Positions 1 to 11,380 of a stretch of DNA of 64,000 nt are shown piece after piece. Numbering within the stretch: the stretch's first letter is position 1; each line of letters begins with the position of its first letter. A program made the position numbers and the translations under genes. The notes under the pieces are model-generated. The model was not told where the DNA came from. It searched no databases and was given only the letters and a program-made list of their open reading frames with translations. Source of the DNA: Ursus arctos. Taxonomy: Eukaryota > Chordata > Mammalia > Carnivora > Ursidae. Location of the stretch: positions 27,844,772-27,908,771 of the forward strand of contig NW_026622874.1 in NCBI RefSeq assembly GCF_023065955.2. Direction: 5' to 3'.

Positions 1-1
1 T

Positions 2-1259
2 ATGACAAATGACAGGATATTGCTTTTGGTGTTTACAGTGGACACTGACCATGAACTTATTTACTTTCACCATCCTTCTGGTCACAGCATTCTCTTGGAT
101 GTGCTAAAGAAAAAAGCCAGACAGGGGGTGGCAATCATCAGTGAAATGAATAAATACTTTGAAAATGAAGTTTTAACACAGGCAATGACCTACTAATCTT
201 TAATGGCTATCAACTATGATGTGGATTTCAGCTGGGGATGCCAGCAAAAATTCAATTCTAGTACATGCCAACATTACCTGGCCAATGATAACATTAGTTA
301 GAGATTCAGCTAATCTTCAAAGGATGAAGAGAACTTTCTAATTTTAGAACCAGCATTTATTCCCACTTCCAATGAACGTGTGGTTACTTTTAAAGACCGC
401 CGCTAGAGGAACGATAACTAAACTTACGGCAGCTACATTTCCGGTGAGTGGAAGAAAGAAACACGGAAAAGAGGAAATCACAGTAGAGTTGGAATCTAAT
501 AACACGTCTCGCTGGAAGATGTGCTTTTTCTCTGGGATCTTTGAATGTCTTCTTTATCACTGTTGCTCACACACTTTTATGAAGACTGACCATGGGACCT
601 TGGCCTTCTGAACCAAAACCTTCCAGGCAGAACACACATGACAGATAGGCAGTGCAGTTGGGGAGTGTTTAACCTTTAGTCATCTTTTGATTTTGCCATT
701 AGAAAGGGCAAAGGGGCTCTTTCCGGAATGTTCCTGTGGACACCCAGCATTTGAACTCATGAACCCTCCTTATGCCATCTGCCACATTGGTCCAGACATC
801 TGCCTTGGGTGCTGCAAAGCACTGCCTGTCCGGAAGGCTGAACGCTACGGGGGGCTCGCCTGGCTGGGGTGCATACGGTTGTTGCTCTTTCTCTCAAGAA
901 CATACTGCTGAATTTTTGGCCTCCATTGGCACAGTTTCCCTATCTTCTCTTCCCCAACTGGCTGAGTGCTTGGTCTGGAGCCACCCCACTCACTTTCCAC
1001 CCCCTTGATTCTCATCTTATTATCAGATTTTCTCCCCTGCTCCTTAACGGGAGACTCGGGGGAAGGGATTGTTTTGGCTGGAATTTGACAAGGCACAGGT
1101 GGTTTTACCAGCTGCAAGTTCTTTAGTTCTTGTTGGCCGCCCACCAACTCTTGGTCTTTTCACAGTTCTTTCTGTGGTGGTGGAGGAGGAGGAGGGGCAG
1201 GAAGGGACAGTAGGCCCTTGATGTTGTTGTTCAACATCAGCAGCTGTCTCAGGTTGGCA
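2..1259. other. Single-copy sequence, no gene recognised
   Basis: A 64-codon plus-strand frame runs 2-196 and a 100-codon minus-strand frame 845-1147. Neither matches a family I recognise or has splice context. GC rises toward the island on the right. An older retrocopy on the minus strand cannot be ruled out. Confidence 0.5.
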
Positions 1260-2350
1260 TTGAGTCCGGAGCGTCCTCCAGGAAGGTTCCCTCCTCCCCT
1301 CCCCTGAATGTTTTTCCCTCTGGGGACTGGCGAGAGCGGAGGGGGAACAGCCACAAACATGGCAGCCCGGCCCGCGCGTTGGTCAGCCGGCCCGGGGGCA
1401 GAGGGGCCGCACGCCGTCCTTGCGCACGGCCCGGCGGCAGGGGCGCGTGGCTCCCACGCTCACGTGGCTGCCACTTGCAGCCTCACAAAGTCGGGCTTGG
1501 CCTCGGCTGCTTGCCTCCCGACTCCCCGGCTGGTTGGAGTCCAATGACACCAGCATCGTCTCCCAAAATAGACAAAAATAATCCTCAGCGCGATCTCTCA
1601 AATGCCTCGTTTTGAGGAAAGAAAAAAGGAACTCAAAACTTGAAAGCGTTTTTTTCCTTCTTCCTTTCCCTCTCCCAGCATCTTTTTGATAGCGACAATA
1701 ACACGCCTGAATGTGCCTGCTGACCTCCGCTGCCACTCCGTTCACTGTTCTCTTCTCAGCCTTTTTAATTCTGAAAACAGGCAGCCGACCCCTCTCCTCA
1801 GTACGGCTTCCAGCCCCTGCCCGCTTCCTCGCACGTCCGCTCCCTGAAAAGCTCGGCCCGCGCTCTCCTTGTGTGCGGGCGCTCGCCTCCGAGTCTGAGC
1901 CGCGGGGAAGGCGACGCGCCCACCGTCCTTGATGGGTTAATTCCTCTCCGTCGTCTTCCCTCTGATCCTCCCGCTTCACGTCTCCTCGCCCTCCTCCTCC
2001 CTCATCGCCTCGTCGTCGCGCAGCCCCACACAGACACGGGGATGCTCCCGTGGGCCTCGGCCCGGCGAAACAACGCGCCTCCGGGCCCGAGGCGAAGCCC
2101 AGTGGGGCCCCGTGGGGGTCGCCGGGGGCTCTGCCCCTTCACAGAGCGCTCTTTCCTCTCCCCGTCCGTGCTGGAATCACCGGATTGTGCCCTGGGACGT
2201 TCACACCGCAGCTCCGACCTCGCCCTCGACGGCAATCACGTGCCACCTTCATCTGCTCGGAGATCATTCTAGGGCTTCCCCAGTTCCGACGTGCACAGGA
2301 AGCTGCGGGAGGCACATGTCGATGACTTTGCGGGCGCCGAGTTGGGTTCT
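1260..2350. promoter_or_regulatory. CpG-rich island downstream of PROX1
   Basis: A roughly 1-kb stretch is strongly GC-rich and dense in CpG, with runs such as CGGCCCGCGCGTTGG and GGCCCGGCGAAACAACGC, unlike the AT-rich sequence on both sides. Such islands usually mark a promoter or a polycomb-type regulatory element. It lies about 33 kb beyond the PROX1 3' end. I see no convincing gene at either edge. The minus strand beyond it has broken frames, including a poly-proline stretch near 1,165-1,190, and the plus strand has an ATGGCAGCC start near 1,359 with a 62-codon frame. Alternatives are an unannotated lncRNA promoter, the 5' end of a retrocopy, or a regulatory island. Confidence 0.6.
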
Positions 2351-2775
2351 CGTGGCCCAGAATTGGCTCCTCCAGAGAGTCTAAGCCCATTAGCTGTGTA
2401 CTAATGCTTTGTTGATATTCCACCGCGTTCTATTTGCTTTGCACACAGAGCATTTCTTTGAAACCCAAACAGGCTGGAATGAGGCACAGAAGGACAGGAA
2501 GGTGGAAGTGTGGGGCCTGTTGTTTGGAGATGGTGGGGCAAGGCTGGCAAAGCAGAAACGGCAGACCCGGGAAGGACGTGAGAAGAGGAAAGATGGGGAA
2601 GTTTCTCTGTTTCCCACATTTTCCTGAGGGAGGACACAGGGGGGCTGCTACCCTGCTCCGTTTGGACTCCCAGAACCTCAGAGACACCCATCATCAAAGA
2701 TAAGCATAAACACGCATTTGAAAGCTCAATATAAATGAATTTTGGATTACCCACTGCTTTGAGTCTTCTAAACTT

Positions 2776-2790
2776 AAAAAAAAAAAAAAA
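2776..2790 (+). repeat. Poly(A) run
   Basis: Fifteen consecutive A after CTTCTAAACTT. It might be the tail of an old retrocopy on the plus strand, but no clear target duplication or source gene is visible. Confidence 0.7.
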
Positions 2791-3504
2791 TCTTCTTCGG
2801 CTAGAACAACCAGGAATGAACATTTTTTGATTTGGCGAACACCAGCATTTAAAAACAACAACCATCATTCTGTTCCATATGTCACTGCGAAGTATTCATC
2901 ATACTTAAGGGGTGCTGCATACACCTGTCAATTCAATAGAGCAAATATGCATCTTTCCTCTCTGTCTCTCTCTGCTTCAGGGGCCCAGCAGTGCTAATCT
3001 TTAGCAATATTCTTTTCCCAGTAAGAGCTCACATCCAATCTGAATGCTAAATAATGTTGTCACGAGGTTGCATGGGCACTGGTTAAGATCTATGCCCAAA
3101 CTATAATGAATCTCTCTTCTACATAACAGTTATTGTGGCCAAAATTGGTGAACAGCCCATCCTCATGGGAGCAGTGGGAGGAGACTGGAATATTGTGTTG
3201 GATTCTGTCCTGGACATATCTTCGGCTAGACTCCTGGAGCAGTTTAAATCAAGGGCTGGGCTGAGCAGGCCTGAATGGCTTTCAAATGACAGATTTATGG
3301 AGGGAGGCCTAATTAGATCATGGTAATTTGTAGTACGACAGTATCTTTTGCTCAAGATCTCAAAGCACATTTCTGCCTTGATAGGTGAGCAAAACAAAGA
3401 CCTATGAATGTCAAGGGATAGTCTCAATTTCACAAAATAAATCCTTGGGCAGCCCAGGGTAAGAGTCACACCTTGCATTTGGAAAACATTCTGCAGTTTT
3501 GCTA

Positions 3505-3680
3505 CCTGTTTATATAATTTCGTCTTACTTCAGCCTCACACACTCCAACGGTGGAGTTAGGAACGACGGCCAGTATTTCCCCCATTTTTAGAGTAGAGAG
3601 ATGGAGGCATTTATTGGTTAAGTGACCATGGGCTCAAGTAGTAGAGTTGATCTTTCTCTACCCTATGTGGACTGACAAGG
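3505..3680 (+). repeat. MIR-like SINE fragment
   Basis: The ordered motifs of a MIR are visible in degraded form: a CAGCCTCACA region, a TTTCCCCCATTTTTAGAG segment, then a GGTTAAGTGACC-like part and a GTAGAGTTGATCTTT tail. Divergence is high, so the call is tentative. Confidence 0.4.
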
Positions 3681-4274
3681 TTGTTTGGAGAAATAAAGTG
3701 GTGTGACTCTAAGCAGTAAAGGGCAGAAAGAAATCTCCAGATACCGAGATTCTGCTCCTAATGACTTGGCAGAAGGGAGCATGGCTGAGGAATACAAGCT
3801 GCAGAGAAGCCAAACTGGGGAACGGTAGCAGGAGAGCTGGGATTTACGTAGGTCAAGGGCTTAAAATGGATTGCGAACCCGTGTTAGGAGTATGCAAAAG
3901 CCTTGAGTTTGCATATCACGGTGTCACCTTGGCAAAAAATACTCTTGTATATACGTGGCCGTGTAGCCACAGTGGTGGCACGTCAATCATTACATAGTTG
4001 CCAGTGGAGGTGGGGATGCCCTGAAAGAGCAGGACCAGTAGTCGATGGAACTCCTGAGTGCCCTCCCCAGGGCCTCTCTTCCCTAGATCACAGAGAGTTG
4101 CTTGACCTGCCTGATGAGACTGTCCAGTCTGGGTGACATTCATTCACTTAGTTCATTGGGAATCCACTTCCTGTTGGTCCCTATTGAGGTGATGCATGAA
4201 TTTTGCCTTTAAGCGGTTTACCTTCCAGTAAGAGGGCCTGTATAATAATGAACAAGGGGGAAGGTGATGCCTGT

Positions 4275-4302
4275 AACAAACAAACAAACAAACAAACAAA
4301 CA
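4275..4302. repeat. (AAAC)n simple repeat
   Basis: Seven uninterrupted AAAC units. It could be the tail of a decayed retroelement. Confidence 0.9.
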
Positions 4303-7300
4303 CCTTGTTTTGGTCCCTTGTTGCTATGTTAACTTGTACATCCCTAGGTCTTTAATAAGAAATAGATTGAGCCTTATTTTTTTGGTTTCCCCAGTAGGAT
4401 TCTGCACATGGCTGATGCTCATAAAATTTTGCTTATATCCAGATGATGGTTTTCTTTCCCCTTTTGGTTTCTTGAGACCTCTTACTGAAAAAGATCCGAA
4501 TAAACAACTAATCTATGCCCGTAGTTTAGGAGTTTTCATCTCTCTCTCCCTCTCTCTCTTTCACTCTGAACATGGGTCCTCTGCCATTTTGGAGATGGAG
4601 CCAATATGTACTACTAAAAGGCCCATCGTGGCTAAATGCAGATGGCAGAGAAACTTCATCTTCTAATCCTTAAATGTCCCCAGCATGTTAGGGATAATTT
4701 TAAATATATTTATACACATTTTAGCAAATCCTAGGATTCACATTCATTCCTAGGAAATAAAGAAGAAGGAATCAGTAAGTTTCTCATTCTCAAAGGGGTC
4801 ACATTGCATGGTCCTCAGCTCAGCCTTGCCCTGCTTCCTCCTTAGAACTAACCCTGAGCTCGCAGACAGTGGGAGGGAGGGAGCTTTGGGGACCCTCGGA
4901 ATCTTGAGACAGTCTCCCCTGACTGTTTAAGCACATGGATTATGACAAAAATCACAAACTGCGGACTTGGCAGATTCTCCCAGAGCAGGAGGGGAAAGTG
5001 ATAGCCTTCTCCAAAGTCAGAGGAGGGACGGGTATTGAATAAATCACAACAAATATGTGATATGTCCTGCAAATGATATGAAAAATTAAATACAAAGAAA
5101 AGTGAAGACAGGGCTTCTCAAATGACAGAGCTGTGGAGAGGGTGAAGGGGGAGGTGGGGAGGGAAGGGGGGTGAGGCAGCAGGGGGGAGGGGGCAGAGTG
5201 CTAAATTTGTGCAAAGAAAAACACTGATGCTATGCATAGTCTGAAAGATGACATGTTTCCCTAGTCCAGATGGCAGTTTTTTAGAGTTATACTTGCATTT
5301 TCTGATTGAACAGACTTTGCTCGGATACTGTTATTAATGTTAGAACTCGGGGCTCAGGCTCCTGTGTTCTCGCCGTTGCAGGCTGACACTGCTGTTCAGG
5401 TGAGGGGGAGTTCAGCGTCTCGGAGAGCAGCAGCAGCAGCCTGTGCTTCTGGGGAAATGGAAGGATGACTCCCAGGCAGCCGGTCCTGCCACTCCATAAA
5501 ATGGAAGAACCTTGGCTCTCCGTGTGCATTCTCTTTGTGATTTGGAAGACAAATAACTCTGCTTCGTTGTCTATGAACAGGTACTGCAGATGGTTGGATC
5601 CTGATTCTTACAGGCTGTGCTGGAAGCCAGGGAGGCTATTTTACTCTGGTTCAGCCCTGCTAAGTTGTTAGCTAAGGGTGGGCTCTTGGAAGATCATGTG
5701 CCATGGTTGCTGTAAGTAACTCGGAGGGCAGTAGTGGGGTTGTAGGCTACCATGTGAGGTCTCACTGTGAACAGATCATGTATTATATAAAGTTGCTCCT
5801 GTGACAAAGCCACTCTGCAGTTTGGAGGTGTAAGGAAATTGCTAGACACTTGCTCTTAGGGAATCCCAGGCTATAGGGAATTCCTCAGAATCCTCTCTCG
5901 TCTTGATACTGGAACCCAAGGGATATCTTTTGAAGATCAAAGAACTTCAAGGGAAGCAAAAAAAGGGAAGACACAAAAATTACTTTCCAGTGTGTTTTGC
6001 TTTTCTTGAGATTTTTCGATAATGATGGATACCCAGTTTCTTTGTTCAGAGATGTCAGCCTGTGAATCAGAGGCAAAGCTCCCTTTTGGTTTTAGTTGTC
6101 ACTGATGTCTATTTATAGTCATGGCCAAATGTGACCTCATCCTCTAGGTTTTGCAAGCTCAGCAAAGTGAGGCCAGGTTAGCCTGGCCACAGGTCTCCGA
6201 GGAGCACCCCAGATGCTGCAGTGTGTCTTGTCAGCAATGCCAAGGTTTTTCCCTTTCTGTGACTCCTCAAATGCCTTTCAGCTCAGAGAACAAGGTGATT
6301 GGAGAAGCCATCCTTGAGGTCAGAAATAAAATGGAAGTCTCTGAATATGTACAAGTTGCCAAATTTACTTCTTTTCCTTCCTTCCTTCCAATTCTGTTTT
6401 CTTTTTTTCTTTTCCTTTTTTGAAGAATAGAATGGAGAAAAGAGAAGATGGTGAGACAAGGAAGAATGGGACAAATCCCTGATGGACGAGGCCCCATGGG
6501 GCTAGACCAATAAGAGTTTCTAGGGATTCAAGCAGGAACCTCGTCCTTTCTCATAAGTACTTAAATATTGAGGCCGTTACAGACAACACATCTGTGAAAA
6601 TTACAGCTCTCGTCTTGGGAGGAGTCATGGTGTTAGTGAGCTCTGCCTAATTCACAGTCCATTTCTTGGGGCCCTTTGTTCATCCAGCCAATATTCTGTG
6701 TATGCTGCCTATGTGCCAGGATCCCTCCGAAGGCACCTTCTCTCCATTTTCCTGGAGTCTCTCATCCTCGGTTTGAGAAAAACTGACTTAGCAATGAAGC
6801 TGAAGCTTTATCATTAAAGAACAACATTTCTATGACATGGTCTACTTCACTGAAGCCAATGACAAGATCTCCTTTTCCTAACCCAAGAGTCTTTATTAAG
6901 CTGTGGATAGCTCTAGTGACCCTTCCTTCTTATTTCATCCGTACGTATTTATGCGGCACAATCGAAACAGTGTGTCTTCAAGTCTACAAGTCATAGGCAT
7001 CCGTTGCTTTGTTAATTCAATTGAACAACCCATTGAACCAACTGTTGAAGCAATGTGACCATTCCATCAAGAGCTGTTGCTGTGGCTGTCCACTGATGTG
7101 GCCAGGGTGGCTGGTGTTGTCGGAGACACAGTGGTGGGCATAGATGTCATCCCTACCCACCAATTAGCCAATGCATAGTAAAACGGAGGGCACTCAGAGA
7201 ACCCCAAGAAACTCGGGGGAAAACAGCACAGTGATTGGGAGAGATCTGCAGCTGGCTGAAGGAAAACCAAAGATCTTACACCCGGGAAGAGGGTACATGT

Positions 7301-8584
7301 TCTGCCTTCAACTTCTGCCAGTCCCAACCGTATCGAAACCACATTTGTCCCATAACAAAAACATATTCTGTAATGAAGCCTACCTCAATTTTTTCTGGTA
7401 TGTGTTTAAACGTCAGTTTTTCTAAGATGCAAATAACCTGAAATAACGAGGAACAAAGTCAAGGACTAGAAGAGCGCAGCAAGAAAACGGCAGTAGACAT
7501 ACTCTTCTTGCACGCATGTCCCCGTAAACGAAAATCCCAAGCGGCTTCTTTGATTTCGTTTTTGGTAACTGCAACAGAGAACTGCATCTGGACTGACAAT
7601 GTGTATACCACGCTTCAGCCCAGTGTGCTTACAAATTGCCAAGTTATAGCAAACCCCCAGCAGAAAGGATGGAGATTTCTCACAGAAATACTGGCAAACC
7701 TTGAAGAGCAGTGGCATTTACTGACACTACATCCTAGGAAAAAGAAATGAACTGGAAACTGTACAACAGGGTGATCATCAATGTCAACTGAGTCCTGCTT
7801 TTTCTTCTCACTCCCCTCCAAATAATTTGGCTTTCAAAACTGCATCTGTTGTTCTTTCTTTAGTAGATAGAGTGATGATGCAGCATCTAACTGGGATTCT
7901 CCTCTTTTATTCTTCCTTCTCTATCTCCTGGAAACGTGTTCACTTTGAGGTTAATCTGTATATTCAACAGAAGCAGTTAGGCAAAGTATTATAGATAAAT
8001 CGCAATCCACCTACATGGGGAAAAGAATCCATTTCTGAGAGCTAGACTATAAATATTTTAGGAAATACTTAATTCTACTCTGGTTTTCCTGTCCCATCCA
8101 GAACTCTTTTAATTGTTTCCCCTAGGCTGTCAGTAAATACATTTTTTTTAATCCAAATTTATTTTCAACATTTACCTGAATGGAACATGAACATTTCTTA
8201 ACCAAATACAATTGACTTTTGCGTATTTCACTGGGCGGGGTTAATATGTCTCTGTAATTATGAAAGATCTGCAGTTAATTGGAGCTAAAAGTGGATGTTA
8301 GAACTCTCATAATCCGGGAGCAGTGGTTGCCAAATTTGGGTCAGCAATTCCCTCTGTCCATTAAGCATCATCTGTGTAAAGAATTAATGTTACAGGATGC
8401 TAGGGGAAACAGAGGGGTCCTCATCCCTGAAAGGTTGGGACTATGTTCTGGAACACAGAACTTTTAGGTTTTAATCCTGGGCTTTCTCCAGGTCCACTTG
8501 AAGAATTAGGAGTCTGGTCCTGCCCCTGACAAAAATCAAACACAATATACATATACACAACCCAAATACTAAACAATAATATAG

Positions 8585-8613
8585 TTGTGTGTGTGTGTGT
8601 GTGTGTGTGTGTT
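8585..8613. repeat. (GT)n microsatellite
   Basis: About 14 uninterrupted GT units in AT-rich sequence. Confidence 0.95.
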
Positions 8614-9470
8614 GTACTTAGACCACGTCTGTATATCTGAGTCAGCTTGAAAATAATACACCAACATCCACTTAATCTCAGATAATCATTTCAAACAAGT
8701 ATTCACAAATTCCTTGGCGGTTTTCAAAATAAAAGTTACTCTATGAAAATCAATGGCTGTTTCATGCTACTCCATACAAAATGAACGAGGACATAATCTC
8801 TATTTCCTATAATACCTGGCCAGTAATAGATGTTTACTGAATACAGTTTCCCTTATTTACATGCTGCAAATCATTATACCTGAGTAATGACAGTCACTCT
8901 CACTAAGATAGAGTATTATTTGTATCTTTTTAAACATTCATGCTGATTAAAGGTTTAAGTGGTCGCATAGTAAAAATTCCCACTAAAACAGGAGAACAAT
9001 TGAAAAATATACCCGAAGTCCAGTGCCCCTTAATATATTCAATCACTGTGCAAGAAGTCAACGTCCAGTCTTCTAAACAATTATGTCAGCCCCATCGCAC
9101 TAGAGTGGGTTTCTATCAGTCCTGAGGTTATCTCTGCTTTGCCTCTGCTGACCCTGAGTGGGAAAGGAGGTACAGCCCGGGCACACCTAATGGCTACTTG
9201 CCGTCAAGCAGCCGTGGGAAGGGCAAGTGTATTGAAGCAGCAGAATCAATCACCAGACTCATTAACCGGGCAGCCTCTCACCCCTCCCATGAACTCCCCG
9301 GCCTTACAACTCGCCACTACCCTCCCTTCTCTGTGATCCACACTCACCCAAACCACCTTCAAGGGGCCATGCACCTGCTCACTACTCCACACTTCCCTCC
9401 TGGCCCCTTGCAAACAAGCAGCTGCAACTTCAAAGAAAACAATTCCAAAATAAAACCCGCGCTTGCCCCA

Positions 9471-9543
9471 GCGCGCACGCGTGCGCGCACACATGCCCAG
9501 GCTCGCGCGCACGCACACGCATGCGCACACGCACGAGCGAGCG
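9471..9543. repeat. Alternating purine-pyrimidine CG/CA tract (Z-DNA-prone)
   Basis: About 73 bp are composed almost wholly of GCGC, GCAC, ACGC and GTGC steps, for example GCGCGCACGCGTGCGCGCAC. Such alternating CG/CA sequence has the highest tendency to adopt left-handed Z-form. It is also unusually CpG-dense for the surrounding DNA. Confidence 0.85.
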
Positions 9544-10964
9544 CCACTGAGATCCTGGGCGTGGTGTGGACCGAGGCCTCTCTGCTCGTGGGGCGTGTAG
9601 CCCTCCTTCCTCTCTGCGTCCGCCACCCCAGCCCTTTCTCGCGGTCCAGGGACGCCATGCTGCCTGCGCTCCGACACCTCACGGCCTCTGCCTTCCGTCT
9701 CTCCTGCTTGGAAGCGGCCGCCCCCGATCAGGCCTTGTTTGCCAGCCCGGTACTGTACTTCATTAGGCAGCTCTATTTAATGGTTTCAACAAAAGCCATC
9801 ATTTTAGCCCAACTGCCTTGACTAAATTAAAATTTCCAATCTCTGTTTTAGTGTTCTGCAACTGATGTATACATAAGCAAAACTGGTCAACATCTGCCAG
9901 GGGGTTGGCAAAAAGTTCTGTAAAGATGTACTTCACATTTCTGAAGCATGTGCAAAGTAACAGCGTCCTTATCCTCCCGAGAGCTCTCATGGTTTTACTT
10001 CACCATTTGTTCAAACACACTTTAGCTGCGTATAAGCCATACAGTTGATTCTCCCCTTGGTTGCCGTTTTATCTGTAGTGTCATTTTGAGTAATTGGGGT
10101 ATGGTAGCTGATCAACTTACAGGTTTCTCATTGGCAGAAAGGGACCATATTGGCACCAAGAAAGAATATGATGGGTCCTCTCGGTGCATAAGCAAGTGTC
10201 CCTCTCTTGCACTTGGCTACCCAAGGCCATTAGGAAATAAGCTTAATAAAGCCTCCAAGTGTATATGTCTTCACTTTTCCCCGGGCAGAGGGAGGCACCT
10301 ATAGAAGAAACATTGCAAACCAACGTGGAAAGATGGTCAATGTACATATTTAGTCAGTGATCTGTGAAAGTTTTTGAATTAGTTTTTAAAGCTTTGTTAA
10401 GACCAGAACGCACAGATGTTGAAAACAAGTTCAGATGTAGCGACAGATGGTATTTGATTATGAAGCAGACTGTTCATATAATACAAAGATGCTGCTTCTG
10501 CCATACACAAGTAACTGCGGAGAGTGCGGTAGAAATTTTGGAAGGCAGGCGGTTCGAGAGGGTCTTTGTGCAGCAATAACTTTCCCATTTTCCAGCAGTG
10601 CTAGAATTGGGATAATTTTCCCCTTTTCTTTACAATCAGGGCCTCTCTCTGCTCTTCCATGCCCTGCCTCCCTTTCCAGCCGCTTTTACTTCAGCCTCAA
10701 AAACGCCTCTCTCCCTTCGGCCAGTTGTCTTACCTCACCAACGTGTTTCACAACAACAGGTCGATCCGTGGTTGCGTGGCCCCATCAGGGGCAGTCCCAG
10801 GCCCAGAGTAAGGGGAAAAGAGGAAGCGATTGCCAATGTTCTCATAGTCTAAGAAAAAAATTTTCCAATCGTCCTTGCTTTACAATAAGAGCTCACTCTT
10901 GAAACAGCAGCCAGGATGATGACTTCAGTTGTGCTGCCACACACGTGCTAAGGTCACTGCTGGC

Positions 10965-11085
10965 ACAGCCGGTGCCTGAGACTCGGCTGCCTCATCTGTA
11001 AAATGGGGGTGACGTTTACCCCACTTATCTCTCAGAGGTGCCGAGATCATATGGGATGCCGGGTTATGAAGTGCCTCAAAAAACA
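10965..11085 (-). repeat. MIR SINE fragment
   Basis: The segment CCTCATCTGTAAAATGGGGG followed by a TACC...CTTATCTCTCAGAGGTG region is the reverse-strand signature of a MIR. Ends are eroded. Confidence 0.5.
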
Positions 11086-11171
11086 GAAAGTCCTCCTCAC
11101 ATGCATGTGACTGTCATTTTCGAGGTCTGAGGATGGGAGAATGTGGGTATCTTACATTGAAAAAAAAAAAA

Positions 11172-11380
11172 CTTGGGTGCCTGGTGACTCGTGGGTTGAG
11201 TGTCTGCGTTCAGCTCAGGTCATGGTCCTGGGGTCCTGGGGTTCTGGGGTCCTGGGATCAAGCCCTGCATCGGGCTCCTTGCTCAGTAGGGAGTCTCCTT
11301 CTCTCTCTCTCCCTCTCTGCCCTTCCCCCCTACTCATTCTCTCTCTCTCTCAAATAAATAAATAAAATCTTTTTTAAGAA
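11172..11380 (+). repeat. Carnivore tRNA-type SINE (SINEC/CAN-SINE)
   Basis: The head reads TTGGGTGCCTGGTGACTCGTGGG, a decayed form of GGGGCGCCTGGGTGGCTCAG. It is followed by a CAGCTCAGGTCATGGTCCTGG region, a CT-rich body and an AAATAAATAAATAAAATC tail. The middle contains a short tandem expansion of GGGTCCTGG/GGTTCTGG units. No clear target-site duplication is visible. Confidence 0.85.

Larger units (their letters stand above)
2400..8580. other. Mostly single-copy flank
   Basis: This stretch contains a 15-A run (2776-2790), a MIR-like segment (about 3.5-3.7 kb), an (AAAC)n repeat near 4.28 kb and GA-rich patches near 5.15 kb. Segments near 4.14-4.26 kb and 6.67-6.73 kb (TATGTGCCAGG) resemble L2/MIR 3' sequence but are too short to assign. 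No coding exon is supported. Confidence 0.5.
8620..11160. other. Single-copy flank with a Z-DNA-prone tract
   Basis: Apart from the CpG-rich alternating tract at 9.47-9.54 kb and a MIR fragment near 11 kb, no repeat or exon is recognised. A 207-codon frame at 9198-9821 crosses the CG/CA repeat and is best explained by stop-poor composition. Confidence 0.5.

Noticed and set aside
1383..1979. 198-codon minus-strand open frame in the CpG island
   Set aside because: GC-rich sequence is stop-poor; the translation is arginine/serine-rich with no recognisable domain, and other frames on both strands are equally open.
9198..9821. 207-codon plus-strand open frame
   Set aside because: It runs through the CG/CA tract, giving a repetitive Ala-Arg-Thr-His stretch, and overlapping open frames exist on the minus strand. 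No domain or splice context.
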